64,000 nucleotides of DNA from Sarcocystis neurona (lineage: Eukaryota > Apicomplexa > Conoidasida > Eucoccidiorida > Sarcocystidae): positions 1,022,812-1,086,811 of the forward strand of contig KL647314.1 of assembly GCA_000727475.1 (NCBI GenBank), in the 5' to 3' direction. Position numbers and translations under genes: made by a program. A model generated the notes under the pieces. It was not told the DNA's origin. It ran no database searches and saw only the letters and a list, made by a program, of their open reading frames with translations. Below, piece after piece: positions 46,601-58,592 of this stretch. The first letter of the stretch is position 1. Every line of letters starts with the position of its first letter.

Positions 46601-48165
46601 ACGTATAGTGGTAAACGCACGTCCTTTACATACAATATGTACACGGAAGTACGCATACTTCCATATACATATATATATATACACTGGCCCACAACAACGT
46701 GTGCACACTGTCAGGCGCTGTACAGTTTCTCCTGCGGTTCTCCGGACCGTTCAACACTGGGCGTATGGGACTCGTCTCTACATGCGTCAACCTTCCGAAG
46801 GCTCCCGGAATGCAGGTGATAACGTTTTTACGTAAGACTCGTCAAAGGAGCAAACGTTACTACGCGTATTTAGAACCTACGTCCGCAATTTCAGGGACGT
46901 CAAACAATTCGTGAGGATCTAATTCGCCGTTTTGATTGGTATCCAGAGCCCGAAAACGTTTGTAAAGTTTCTTTATATCCCTTTCGCTAAAGTTGGCGGC
47001 CTGCACCAGGTCCATCTGCTCCTGCGGCGAGAGCTGTCCATGCGCGTTCCTTATTTAAAAGACAGAAGGCACACGGATAACAAACACTTCTTCCCCGTGA
47101 GGACAAGCGAAAACACGACAATGAAGATAAACTGCAGTAGACAGCAACGCATACATGCGTCCGGCTCGACATAGATCAGTGCGTAGATATGCACTTGTCT
47201 AGCTGTACGCACCGATACCTGCACTTGCATGTTAAGTAACTGAGGTTTAATGAAGTATCCGTTTTCTTACCAAAACCGTTTCACAACAACCAAAAAGGTG
47301 CCCATCCTGGGAACGAAGTACACTCGCACCACTGTGTAGAGCCAGGATAGAAAGTATAACGACCTCACATATACTGGGAAATCGTTATCCTTGTGGACCA
47401 CCCAGAAGGGCAAACTTTGTGGAGCAGCACGCTTGTCACACACACAACTATTCTGAAACAAGAAGTGTCCTGTGCGGACAAAGTATCTTTTTGTGGAGTC
47501 AGTCTCATCACCCTCTCTAAACAGAGCTGTTATAAGGGACCAGCAGACACCTTCGCCGTTCGACGGAAGCACACGGAATTTCCTCTTCTAAAACATCTCA
47601 AAATTAAAGCTGTAAAAGCCCGGGTCAGTGAAGCCCGCGTTTCACTACCTGGTTGCCCCCCCACCTGGCCCTGTGACTTGACTGTGAAGTGCACGGAACA
47701 TCTTTTCAAAATGTCTTGTCATACGAAGCAGACCAGATTCCAGGATAAACTGCAACGGAGGGATACGCTGTAGGAAATGTTGTACGTATATACATATATA
47801 TACATATATAGATATATATAGATAGATAGATAGATGTTTGTTGGAGACCGAACATTTGATTTCAATGAAGGCGCGGTCACAGCACTCACGAGAAGACGAA
47901 CAAAATTTCAGGGTATAGGTCGGCAACACACACTTTCTGAGAGGAAGGAGAGGAAGTGGTAGAGAAAGGAGAAAAAGTGGATCGACTGACGTTCTGACGC
48001 AGACGCTTGTAAACACGGAGGAAAAACCGTTCTAACACGGCTGCGGAGTGCATGTGCAGTAAGCGCCATCACTTTCCTGGAAGCGAAGATCTACATCAGG
48101 AGAAGTGAATATATATTTCCAGCGATATGCGGAGAGTAGAGGACGATTCCATTATCTTACCCCAT
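43603..48165 (-). CDS. CNB: Calcineurin regulatory subunit B (EF-hand), last exon not found
   Basis: Four exons join in phase on the minus strand: 48161-48165 (ATGGG), 46881-47049, 44837-45067 and 43603-43683, giving 162 codons. Donors are GTAAGA, GTAGGT, GTCAGC and GTAAGC. The product begins MGNAHGQ, a typical N-myristoylation start. It has four EF-hand loops: DTNQNGELDPHE, DTNSDGKVSFVE, DINKDGSISNGE and DKDGDGMISFDE. NPLVKRV, MMVGNNL and LQQLVDRTI are hallmarks of calcineurin B rather than calmodulin. The family is about 170 residues long, so only about a dozen C-terminal residues are missing. They should follow EFRD in a further exon below 43600; if the GTAAGC donor were not used, the frame would run 19 residues to a stop at 43546. 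The subunit activates calcineurin A, the Ca2+-dependent phosphatase inhibited by FK506 and cyclosporin complexes. Confidence 0.92.
44837..45067 (-). CDS. CNB: Calcineurin B exon 3 (EF-hands 2 and 3)
   Basis: An exon of 77 codons, phase 0 at both ends, bounded by the acceptor gcgtggcgacag and the donor GTCAGC. It encodes NPLVKRVLSIFDTNSDGK, the second EF-hand, the linker KLAAGTDEFQKTKFAF, the third EF-hand and MMVGNNLNDQQ. All Ca2+-coordinating positions of both loops carry the usual Asp/Asn/Ser/Glu. Confidence 0.95.
46881..47049 (-). CDS. CNB: Calcineurin B exon 2 (EF-hand 1)
   Basis: Entered after tcttttaaataag and left at GTAGGT (46880-46875). The first base completes the Gly2 codon of the 5-nt first exon. 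It encodes AHGQLSPQEQMDLVQAANF, then the first helix (ERDIKKLYKRFRALD) and loop of EF-hand 1, and ends EIAD. A clean junction to NPLVKRV in exon 3 matches the known order of the family. Confidence 0.9.
48161..48165 (-). CDS. CNB: Calcineurin B five-nucleotide initiator exon (ATGGG)
   Basis: The codon pair is inferred from ATGGG followed immediately by a consensus donor GTAAGA. Its phase supplies exactly the two bases needed to complete Gly2 with the first base of exon 2, yielding MGN. N-myristoylated calcineurin B proteins start MGN. Only the coding part is five bases; the exon also includes the 5' UTR. It is 1.1 kb from exon 2 and I have not excluded another ATGGG or ATGG site further upstream. 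Confidence 0.65.
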
Positions 48166-51100
48166 TTTGACGGCATGAGCAAGAGTGCGACGCGCATCCA
48201 GGCGAACACAAGTACTCTCTGGCCCGTACTCGCGCGTAACACGGGGGAAGAGAGATAAGTCAGTGCATTAAAGAGACATGAATCATAAAACCACTTCGAT
48301 TCACCGCACTAGGGAGCACACTGTATGGGTCTCCGAAAAGGGAACGGTGATGGCTTGATTCGGTTAGCAGAAAGGAGAGAAAAATCAGCCCCCAGCAATC
48401 CGCGTTGCCATGAGCTTTTTCACCCACCCAAAAGAGGTGTTAGCTCTCACGAAATTTTCCTCTTCACCCATGTGCACATCGGATGAGTGAACGTAGCGAT
48501 ACTTCACCTCACTATGAAAAATATCCCGCTGCACCGCCCCCGCCGCCTACGTGCCGCGCTCAAATCGGCCTGAAAGACCATGTATGCACATAATCTGAGA
48601 AGATCGGAGAGCACACGGTGAGAATAACACAGGGAGCATATTTCGGCGTCTTGATTGTCATACGCGTGATATGGAGTTGGTGGAAATCCAAATCGACATC
48701 CTCACGTAAGAAAAAATGCAACCACCTTCCGCGCTGCAGTGCCTGCCGCAGCAGGCTGCGTGGCCAAGCGATAGTTGATCTGCGCCAGCTACCGACCCAG
48801 TGGCACGGCACACATCCGCCATCCGCCGATACAAGCGCAGAAGTACGATTTTGAGATGGTATATCATTTGTAAATCCACATTTTTACAAGTGTCCGTGTC
48901 AAGTAGGACACATTGTATATCACAGTGTGTCCTTTTTGAGGTTTTAGCTGCACCACTGTTATATTTAAGGTGCTTTCCATCCCACGTCAATCTTCTCCGT
49001 TAGACATCCGGGGTAGCCCAGCAGTCGCTACGGAGAACTGGGCTCGAAACGCCCCCGACACCTTTCCGTAGTGTAGCTACCGCACACGCTCCAAAGGTCA
49101 CTTTAGTCGCAGGTAATTCCACCAAAGGTGTCTATTCACATCTACGTCGATGGCAGCGTGGTTGCACCTGAAAAGGCGGCGGGTTGCTTCCGCTGGTCGC
49201 CACGGCTATACAACTCCCCGTGGACATGCTTGACAAGTGGTTACGTATTTCTATAGGATAATGTAAATTATGAGGAAGAACTCAATCCTTAATCTGCCGT
49301 ACTGGTGGAGAGTAGTGGAATCCGACTCAGACAAGTTGGTGCACCTCAGTGGACGAGTAACGGAATGGAATGTAACGAAAACTCGCAAACTCACGCGTAC
49401 GTATCTGTCTATGAATACGTATATACCAGCAGGAAAGGACGGGCACACAGATGATGTTGACGCATGTTTGTCTTTAAGCGGCGCTGCCGCCTACCGTGTA
49501 GAGGAGCGAATATACGTATATCCGTACCGGTACAGATATCTTTTAAATGGATAAATCGGCCACAGGATAAAGACTACTTGTGCGTTTTTATACGCTGGCA
49601 TACGGATGTGAGTTCGTAAGTTCCTGCGGTGACTGCGGTTCCCCACGTGTTCGTAGATGTTGACATTGCACCTGAGGCTTTAGATGAATATTGCTCTGGT
49701 CGAATTCATCAACTGCATCTACTGTCCATCAGTAAAGTAAAGACATGGTGTTCTTTAGTTGGATCTGCTGTCCCCCGTCAAGACGGAAACGTGGAGTTCT
49801 TTAGCTAAACTACTGTCCATCCTCAAAGCGAAGACAACGGGGTCTTCCGCTGAAGCTAATGTTCATCCTCAAAGCCAAGACAAGTTCACTAGCTGCGTTT
49901 GCTCCGTAGGAAGGGGTACGCTTTCCAACGCAAAAGCAAATTTACGTCCATCTTTGAAAAACTCACCAGGTGAATGGACCCGGTAAAGAGAGTGCGAGAT
50001 AATCTTGAATAGCACTTTTCTGGGATTGGCACAAGTGGCGGGCGTTGACACCCCGCATATCCTTGTGCTGTTTGCATACCATCTTTCCCGTATTCCAGAT
50101 GTTCTTAACAAGCACTTTCAGAGTGAACAAACTAACCCGTGCGCGAACAGTACGTCCCACTACCATTTTTGTAACAATCTGTTGACGGGACTATTCAATA
50201 TTCACGTCTAACCCGGACTACTGGATAGTGAAGTCTAAGACGAATTTACAGCTGTTCAGTCACACAAAGCACACCTGGGGAAAATACATGTTCCTCCAGG
50301 CACGCTTGAATGCCCAAGAGCCAACTCTTGAGGTGCTTCACGTGGGTAAGCTAGAGTTTACTAAATCGGGGAACAAGTCCATTTTCCTAGTGCCAATGTT
50401 TGGATGCATCAAAACCGACGGTCGGGGACGTGCTGCCTCTATTGCACACTGTGCCTTGCTCTGTGACGTGAAGTCCCTGATGAATTAGTACTCCGGGACG
50501 TGTTGTTTTGCATGCAGCATGCATCCTGACGTAAGCAACGTTCAGTTATAGTGTAGCGTATGATAGGATCGTGGCAGCGGCACCGAAGCTACTTGCACGT
50601 ACCAGGACTTGAGTAACAATTTCGCTGCGCACTGCACTGGACTCCTACTGCATTATAACGTCAGCACCAAGGTGAGCTGTCATACCTCTTACGCGAACGC
50701 TGAGTCACGTTAGGGTCTCTACCAGCGGGTGAGGACCACTGTACGCAGAGGTCTACACGCCTGCCTTCGTACGAAGGGAATCGGCATACGCATGTCATTG
50801 ACGACCACTCTTCGCCCATTTAGATACACACATTCGGCTTTACGTGTAGAATGGCGTCACACGGAGATGCACGGCAGCAACTTTATTTGTGTAACTGTAC
50901 ACCATTGTTCCAGGAGCAAGTTCCCCTTCGACAGCAGTGTGGACCTCTTCCCCGCCGGCTTACAGAGAAGGCGATGCGATGTGGGAGTCGGTTTTCTCAC
51001 ATGTGAAGGCCGCCGGGAAGTCCTGCTAGATTGCATGTTCGGTACTCGTGTTCCGAACAACAAGAGCCTCACACCCACCTAGACATCTCGCGTTCATGCT

Positions 51101-52248
51101 CCGCGAAAGCAGCTCTCGCTGTAAGGGAAACGACCCTCGCGACCGTATCCAGTCGCGCGTGTTGGCGTGAGGACACCATTCTCAATGACGTGACGGTTTT
51201 ACAAAGGGTCACGTAAACGTGGCCACACGTACCTATCAGGACGAGGGGAGGCATGTAGCATGGCGACGTGGTTGCAGTGTACGCATTTGTTCGTGAAAGT
51301 AATTTAAGGAGCCGAAATGTTTTAGCCGTCTGCGCGGAATTCAAAGTTGCCTTCTCTCTGCTGTGCAGCTGACATTTAAGGCATTCAGCTTGTGGCTTCT
51401 GGTATCTTTGCAGTTGTGCTGACGTTCCTAATAACCGTGCAGATGCCTGATCGTCTAGGTGCGAAACTCCATTGATCAGTCGGACTCCGCTTCCGCTCTT
51501 CCACGTGAAGAATAACCACGAAACATCCGGCTGAGGAAACATGATATGCTCGTATCGAATTTATCCACGATACACCTGCGTAGGTAGATAATGAAAAGCG
51601 TCTGAACAGGAGTCGGTTGCAACTTTTTTTATAGCGTAGCATTTACACAGGAAAGCACTCCCCGAAAAGGCGTGGATATTGAATACATAAGAGCACAGCT
51701 GCCGCAGTTCACGTTCTGCAGTCCAGTCATTTATACGTGCATGTAGAACGGTCGTGTGTCTGCCTCTGTACGCGTGACCGCCAACAGACAAACGCTTCAG
51801 ACTGGAAGCATGTACATACGCGTCTTCACTGCCCTCTGTACCGACTGTCCACGCACCTATATGCAGGTAAGGGTACGTATCCTGTACGTATACATATATA
51901 TATATATATATATACATGTATACAAGTAATGACAAGTAGCATTCCGAGTGGTGAATTCCACAAGTACTTTTGTGTTACCAACTTAAAGGGAAAATGGTAC
52001 AGCTGTTCCCATGCACGACCGCAGTAGGTACTAACGGTCTCGCGAAACGCAACCGTGCCTGTGTGAAGATAAGCACGGCCACTCGGGTCACTCTACCATA
52101 GCGTCTACACATGTATGCATACACACAGATGGTGCCCCGTTCGCAAGCACTCGTTGCAGGATGTAGGCAAACACGAATGCCTCACAGAACCATTTCGTAT
52201 GGGCATCTGATTTCGTGTACAGACTGGGGCTGCCTACTGTTTCCTCTT
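48166..52248. other. Intergenic, no gene assigned
   Basis: No exon with a recognisable motif is seen. The longest frame (51069-51542, minus, 157 codons) is of mixed composition without a motif. A degenerate tandem repeat occupies 49680-49880, and a short TA microsatellite lies at 51893-51915. This interval should hold the promoter of calcineurin B to the left and the 3' UTR of the Fe-S carrier gene to the right. Confidence 0.5.
49680..49880. repeat. Degenerate tandem repeat, about 50-bp unit
   Basis: Three to four units share the pattern ctgtccatc(a/c)tcaaag, then gaagac, then g(t/g)tcttt or gtcttccgc, with a spacing of 45-55 bp. Copies have diverged strongly, suggesting an old array. Confidence 0.6.
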
Positions 52249-53424
52249 TCACACAGTAAAGCTCTTCCCGCAGCCGCATGCTTGTTTCTCGTTGGGATTT
52301 CTGAAGACAAACTTTCGCTCTAATTCGGTATCAATGAAGTCCAGTTCTGTGCCTACAAGAAACATGATAGCATCGCCAGCCAGCACTACAGTCCCTCCCT
52401 GTGTCTCTACTATTTCATCCGCAGCTGCTGCTGAGGACAGGCGCCTGTCCCCTCTGGTTCTAGCAGCAGCACTCGCACCACCCGACGAAGACGAAGGATG
52501 TTCTCTCTCTTCTCCTTCTTCACGCGTAGCCACGTCAATAGTATACGAGAGCCCGCTGCAACCACGTTTCTTCAACCCGATGCGAATGCCTATGGCGCGG
52601 CGACGACCCCCTGCTCCCGCGTGCTCTTCGCTGCTGGTGCCACTATTGGAGCTGCTGCTGTGCGTGGAGTTGCGGCTGACATTGTCTTGTTGTCTACATC
52701 CGTTCCTGAACGCCGCGACCTCGCGACGTTTCGACAGCGCTGTTTCCCTGTTGTACGTTTCCACAATTTCCCGAATCCGCGCCGCTGCTGCGTCTGTAAC
52801 CCGCAGAAGAGGTGGCGCTCGCCGGCCCGAGTCCTGCACTCGTCTGCTGCGAGGAACAACAGGATGCGGACTTTTTTCCGCTACCGCTCCTGTGGGTGTT
52901 TCCTGTCCTGCGATCGACGTGTCTCGTGGTAAGCCTTCTGTTTCACGTGCTTCTTCTCTTCCTTTGGCAGCCGCGTCTGAAGCACCAGCTGCACGCTTGT
53001 TGGCAGGTGGAACACGCCGTATTTGTGCAAAATCCCAACTGGAAAGTTCACTGCCTCCGCCGTTTTTCTGCGGCCGAAGCGAGGCAGTTTCCTCTGGTTT
53101 TGCGCTAGTGTGGCTGCTGGTGAATCTCTGTTCTTCTTCTTGAGTCCAGTCTCCCTCCACATTACCGGTCCTACTGATACGCGGCTGCGCCGAAGCAGAC
53201 ACAGATAAAGCAGCTGCCGCTGTGCGAGCACCTCGCTGCTGCGTGGCGTGCTGCCGCGGACTCGACAGTAAGAGACACGACAGAGGAGGGGGAAGAGAAG
53301 ACGACGGAAAACATGAAAATGGTGACCGACAGGGGCGACCGAGCGACGACAGGGAAAAACATTTAGGCAACGAGCAACCCCTCCGGACAGCACTCGTCAG
53401 CGGTCCTGCGTGTAAAGAGAGCAT
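52249..53424 (-). CDS. A-type iron-sulfur cluster carrier (IscA/ISCA1/SufA family)
   Basis: The open frame has 391 codons from the Met at 53424 (the frame stays open to 54132). The C-terminal third is a clear HesB/IscA domain. LLRVTDAAAARIREIVE is the first helix. GLKKRGCSGLSYTIDV carries the first cluster cysteine (Cys289), GDAIMFLVGTELDFID is the core strand, and CGCGKSF near the end carries Cys383 and Cys385. Family members hold or transfer Fe-S clusters to apoproteins. The first and second cysteines are about 30 residues further apart than usual because of a Glu/Ser/Ala-rich insert (about residues 300-335). Another Ser-rich insert precedes GLKKRG. The long N-terminus is basic and rich in Ser/Arg at its start, fitting an organelle leader; mitochondrion (ISCA) versus apicoplast (SufA) cannot be decided. 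A donor-like GTAAGC at about 53711 suggests an upstream exon spliced over 53425-53711, so the true start may lie further upstream. Confidence 0.88.
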   Translation of the reverse strand: MLSLHAGPLTSAVRRGCSLPKCFSLSSLGRPCRSPFSCFPSSSLPPPLSCLLLSSPRQHATQQRGARTAAAALSVSASAQPRISRTGNVEGDWTQEEEQRFTSSHTSAKPEETASLRPQKNGGGSELSSWDFAQIRRVPPANKRAAGASDAAAKGREEARETEGLPRDTSIAGQETPTGAVAEKSPHPVVPRSRRVQDSGRRAPPLLRVTDAAAARIREIVETYNRETALSKRREVAAFRNGCRQQDNVSRNSTHSSSSNSGTSSEEHAGAGGRRRAIGIRIGLKKRGCSGLSYTIDVATREEGEEREHPSSSSGGASAAARTRGDRRLSSAAAADEIVETQGGTVVLAGDAIMFLVGTELDFIDTELERKFVFRNPNEKQACGCGKSFTV

Positions 53425-56400
53425 ACTGTTAAACCCGGAGACCGCGCTTTCGTTGCCGCCACCGCTGAAGTCTCTCTGTCGCCCGGCAGTACAGTTTGTC
53501 CCATCGTCCCAAACCCTGGTGCTCCTATCGCTTGAAATGCTATTGCTACTGCGACGGACGCAGCAGCGTGTGCTGCTGCAGCTCCCACCGAACCTGCTGC
53601 AAATTTCAGTGTTGTCGCTGGTGCAGTAGCGTATTATAACGGTGCTGTAACGGCGGCTGCCGCACAACGTGCAATAGCAGCCGTTGCTACATCGGGTGTG
53701 TCTGCTTACTTTGGGTAAAATCTGTTGAGATATGCTTCCGCTTGTACAACCACAAGCTCGGTGGCACGTGAAAGAGATCCGACTACGGTTTCGGTATCGC
53801 GGCAGCTGCCCAATATATGAACGAAAGATCGTCGAAGGAACAACACCGACACTGGTGTGGGCATCTGCTGCTGTTGGTGCTGCAGTAGGTGGCGCAGCAG
53901 CAGCGGACTCGACTTCACGGCACCGATGAGGCTCTCCAGCAGCGGCGCCAGCGGCGGCAGAAGAAAAAAGCATCCATCCCACAGAAGGGGAGATGGAAGG
54001 AAAATACGTTTTCGGAAAAGGAGAATAGCGAATGCCACCGTGCACTGTGCCTAGGCACGCACCACTAGCACCAGTGGGGGCAGCACCCGACGCGATACGT
54101 CGCAGGCCGCACGTGCACAAGGACACAACCATCGTAAACGACGGTTTGACACTGACAGCAAATTAAGGTCCAGGCTAACGAACAGGCAAACCTATGTGAG
54201 AATTAAAGAGTGGTCTCAGACACGCGAGCACATGTAGGCTGGCCGTACCTAATACAAACCCGTGTACCCGAAAGACGACATAGTTACTCTGGAACATTTG
54301 GTACGTCAGGCTCTGCACGCATGTATCAATGTGCGTACACAGGAAGAAAATTAGTGGAAACGGGTAAGACACAAATCTGTATCTTCATACCAGACGGCTT
54401 TTACAAATTTCCGAGGCGGCTCCTATGCAGGTGGTGGACTCCGCCGGACATCAGTGGAGACACGACACGTGTCGTATCACAGGTCTGAGGTCTGCCTCCC
54501 TACACCGATACCTACGTATGCGGCGAAGACCACAAGCGACCAAAAAAACTGATCTAGAATTAGAGCACAAGCCACCTAGCTCCGCCTTTGCTGCAGCATA
54601 GCTACCAAGGGGTACCGGTGTTGAGCGTGACGCACCGGACAAGGAGGCCTCACTCGCACATCCTCACATACCTTAGGGCACGTAAGTGGAGTGTCACAGC
54701 CTATTTGTATGTGCTAAGGAATGTGTACGGTTGATAAGGCTGCAATCCGAAGCACAGCCGTCCTCCCAGTAAGCGCTAAACCGCCCACACTTGACCTTGC
54801 TAATGTCCAGGTGCGCTTCTGTAAAAGCCGGTCGAGTACGAAGACACAGATACGTGTCTCTTACAAGAACGGTGAAAGCGGAACAGGTGTACATCGTGAA
54901 CAGAAAAGAATCGTAGTAGTAAGCCTGCACGTTTAACTTCTTTCCACTGTACACTGCAGTACGGTACGTTCCACTTGTTTCCACTGTACATTGCAATACT
55001 GCCCACGCACTAGGCACTAGTGCACATACAGGGAAAGTAGCCAGCTCGCGTGAATCACCTGCAGACGTGTCTGCCTATCTCGTACACACGTAGAGAGAAA
55101 GAATGCAGAATGAATGGTTCGTGTACCCTTAGTTGACCAACGCTCAACGCCGGTGCGGCACGTCACACAACACGGAAGAGCAGAGAAGAGGAACACGCTA
55201 AGACAGGCGGGAAACTCAGTAGAACCCGTGTCGCACAGCACTGAAGTTCGTCACAGGAGCTATTCATGTCCAAAAAAAGGTCCGATGTAGTTTGTTAAAT
55301 TTGTAGTGGCCAAATGTTTCCTAAAGTACGTGAATGCATGCCGACTTCGAACGCGGACTGAAAGACGTGTACTGCATCACACTGCAACAGAAAATAATTA
55401 CGGCTGCCGCAGACGCAAATAAGAGATGTCTTTCACCAGTTGTGATGGAAAAAAATACATCCTGAGAAAAACTGTACATAGGTGCTTACCCAACGACGAC
55501 GTATGCATGGGACGGGCACATCCTGGATAGATGCGACACAGGAAGCACCGGAAGGAGCTCAGCCTGTTTACGTACGGAAACTGTAGAATAAGCAACTAAA
55601 GGGATAGAATTTTACCGTGTGACTGATTAATGCAACGGTAGAAACTAGTATGTACAAGTCGTCAAAAGGCGCTGGCTAGCATAGGGCATCCGCACGCTTT
55701 GCGGTAGCTGGTCTGGCAAGAATGTCGTCCCGTGTGCGTCAGGACAATCAGACTCAAACGTGAATACGCAGACCACAACTAAACGGCCTTAAAAAGCTGA
55801 AACCGGTGACTGAACGTGCAGGCCCACCGGTGAACAAGACAGGGACAATCGAATTAGCTGGGGAAAGTACATTACAGAAAGCACACCATAGCTAACGAAG
55901 ACTGCCTGAGAGAATGAAAGACGCACTGAAAAACGACTGAGAAATACATCAGTGGATGACCACTCCGGTAGCTGGGAAGTGGTAGCTGAGAAACAATTAA
56001 AGGGGGCCCCACGGATGGCTATATCGATGATGCTAGATGGTCGTTCGAAGGAGCAAAGGAACGGTGACTGTCGTGTGATACCCACAGCTACGCGAAGGGG
56101 CTAGAACGGGGGTATCTTGAAAAATAATGACAAACAACGGGTAGAAGTTAGGAAACATCAACGCAACACACAACAGATCGAAGTCGGGAGGAGCTAAAGC
56201 AGGTCGTGAAGAGAGAGTACCTAACCCGCTGGCAGTAGACACCGGAGAAACCAGGCAACGCGCACCCTTGTGCGAGTGACCCCCGGGCAATGACACAAGG
56301 AACTTATTATTACCTATGACACTGCACCATCCCTCTAGTGCTGTAGCGGAGCATCTGCGGTTATTTGGCCGTTGTTCTACGATCAGTGTCAAACTACCTT

Positions 56401-57907
56401 CTTGTGTACGGCACGGGCGGTCTCGCTGACATGCTTAGGCAGTACTAGTCATACCGACGCGACTTGGTTATGCCCACATCCTTAAATATCAGGCGGAATG
56501 CTCTCTTCTAGTTCTCAAGGTGCACACCCAGTGTGAACCAAGAGTGAGACTGTCTGAATAGTTGCGGCATATGCGTGTGCCTGTTTCGCTCCACAGCTAC
56601 ACCGCGTGAATAAATGTTCGCGTGTGTGGATTGTCCACCATTGTACCTTCAAATGTAATACTTCTGCATATATGTAGGCATATGCGCACTTTTGTTGGGC
56701 TCTGGAGAAACACGATACTCGATGATCCCTGCTGGTCTCTTAGTGCTTGCATAATTAGTGTCGCTCGGACGAAGCGTTTTGGGTGAGCACGTTGGCGCGT
56801 TGTAAGTGTCATTACGTCAGGTAAATCAGTACAACGCAGAGCCACGTGTGCCGGCGTCGTAACTACGCGGTCCTCTCGGGGTCCCTATCTACTGAGGAAA
56901 TGTAAACATGGTGGCGGAGAGCACTCACCGCCAAAAACGCTCAGACTCACGCACCTGTTTTTTTATAAAAGCGTGTGAGCTCTGTCTGCCACGGAATGTT
57001 AGGGCAGCCATATTCGCCAGTGTACATCGATGAATACGCGTGCGACGTATGAAGCACACACACACACACACAGAGGGAGATGTGTCTTCAGTGACGGACA
57101 CGGTCACACTTATCCATTTGTACCCCTACACGAGGACGGATGCATGTAAATTGCTGCATACCAAGAATTTATACGTTCGCTTTGTTCCTTTCCCTGTTAG
57201 ATATACCTTTACTTCCTAGAACTTCTCTTACGAGCAAATTTGAACATTTAGCTATACCTGATAGCGAATATCAGGGCTAAGTGTCGTATGACTGACCCTG
57301 AAACGTGACTTGACTCAGGCGCAGTCGCTTCGGCCGTAGGTAGGTGAGAACTACCGCTGAGTGGTTATACCTTGTGTGGCAGATGTGGCAGCAGGAGCAT
57401 CAGTGAAGTCGGCAGCGCAGGGAAAAGTGGATTACGGTAACCACTGCTTCGGCACAATCTCGAGCAATGTAGGACTGCCCTCTTCATAAAACAGGCGCAT
57501 AGACAGCGGTAGAACCACTTTCTAGTTTCGTCTGACTTTTAGCTATTGCGCAGGTCATCAGACCCGTTGCGACCGTTGCGCCCGGCAACTCTACTTACTT
57601 GAACGCTGAGATAACCTGATAAGGTCGCCTTCCTTCCCTGAGCACCTCCTGTACGTGGAGTGACAGATCTTCTTCGGGCTCGGCACACACCGTACAAAGT
57701 CACAGACTGAGAGGGAGTTGTTGCAGTAAAGACGGAGGACAAGACGTCGCCACGTCAAACTCGCAAGAAAACAGCCTGTGGCTGCCTCAGATACGAGCTT
57801 GAACCCCCGTGGGTGTTCTTCCACGTGCGTTAGTAAATGCTGTTCTCCTTTACGGATGTCATTTTGTGGCAATAAGGATTGAGACCGTGAGTTTAGTTTC
57901 TTCACAG
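53425..57907. other. Mostly unassigned DNA upstream of the Fe-S carrier gene
   Basis: The first 700 bases may contain the 5' exon of the Fe-S carrier gene: the minus-strand frame stays open to 54132, with an Ala/Pro-rich stretch and GTAAGC at 53706-53711. On the plus strand an Ala-rich frame crosses 53414-53718 with one internal TGA. From 54200 to 57900 I see no supported exon. A 37-bp spaced duplication lies at 54937-54998. Confidence 0.45.
54937..54998. repeat. Short direct duplication
   Basis: Two copies of ctt(c/g)tttccactgtaca and the following (c/t)tgcartac stand 37 bp apart. The repeat is non-coding. Confidence 0.75.
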
Positions 57908-58342
57908 CTGCGCCACTGCGCCGGAGGCGCTTTTAACGCTGCAGTTGGGGCCGCTGCTGGAAGTCGCCTCTTCTTGTCAAACCAGTGCTGTGATGTGCAT
58001 CGAAGGGGACCTCGCAGAAACTCTTGCCACCAAGGACGCCATTCATTTATCGCGCCTGCTGCCGCAAATGTGCACGAGAGCCGAAGACTAATATACGCCG
58101 ATATTGCTCACAAAGTGTACTGCCTTGCAGCCCTCTTCTGTCTCTCCTGTGGCTGCTCGCTTCCCCGCTTACTTCTGCCGTCGGTCACCCATCCGCTTTC
58201 ACCTCAGGCCTCTGCCACTGCATCAGTACAGAAGCATTTTGATGCACTAGAGATGCTGCCATCACTTTTCCCGCCTGCTGCCTTTGCCGAGGCAAAGAGC
58301 AACACTGTAGACTGCACACCGTGTGGGGAAGGCACGTATTGA
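57908..58342 (+). CDS. Possible terminal exon of an unknown plus-strand gene
   Basis: A convincing acceptor (gtttagtttcttcacag) opens a frame that runs 144 codons to TGA at 58340-58342. The start is Ala/Gly-rich (AGGAFNAAVGAAAGSR), and the end reads KHFDALEMLPSLFPPAAF and then CTPCGEGTY. A second internal acceptor (tttcacctcag at about 58205) could split it. No family is recognised and upstream exons were not found. It would lie tail-to-tail with UFC1, about 250 bp from the UFC1 stop. Confidence 0.3.
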   Translation: MRHCAGGAFNAAVGAAAGSRLFLSNQCCDVHRRGPRRNSCHQGRHSFIAPAAANVHESRRLIYADIAHKVYCLAALFCLSCGCSLPRLLLPSVTHPLSPQASATASVQKHFDALEMLPSLFPPAAFAEAKSNTVDCTPCGEGTY

Positions 58343-58592
58343 TCCCCTGTACAGACACACACACACGTAAGTATACATGGGCAGCCACAGGATGCTACTG
58401 GGAACGCGTAGAAGGATGCTGCTCCCTAGCACTTGTTTTCCTCCTGCAGCGGTTTCCCGCGCCTGCGCCTGGCGCCGTAAAAAGGTTGTACTGCCGCCCT
58501 CTCGGGCAAGAGTAACAACTTATGCCGGTGCGAAGAGGTGGTTTCCTGTCTCGTTTCCACATATTCGACAGCCTGACATAGTACGGGGATGT

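Noticed and set aside
49009..49082. tRNA-like segment with gggctcgaaacgccc
   Set aside because: The T-loop does not fit the TTCRANY consensus and no acceptor stem or anticodon arm can be paired.
51069..51542. 157-codon minus-strand frame
   Set aside because: Mixed composition without motif, no splice context, and chance frames of this size are expected in 64 kb.
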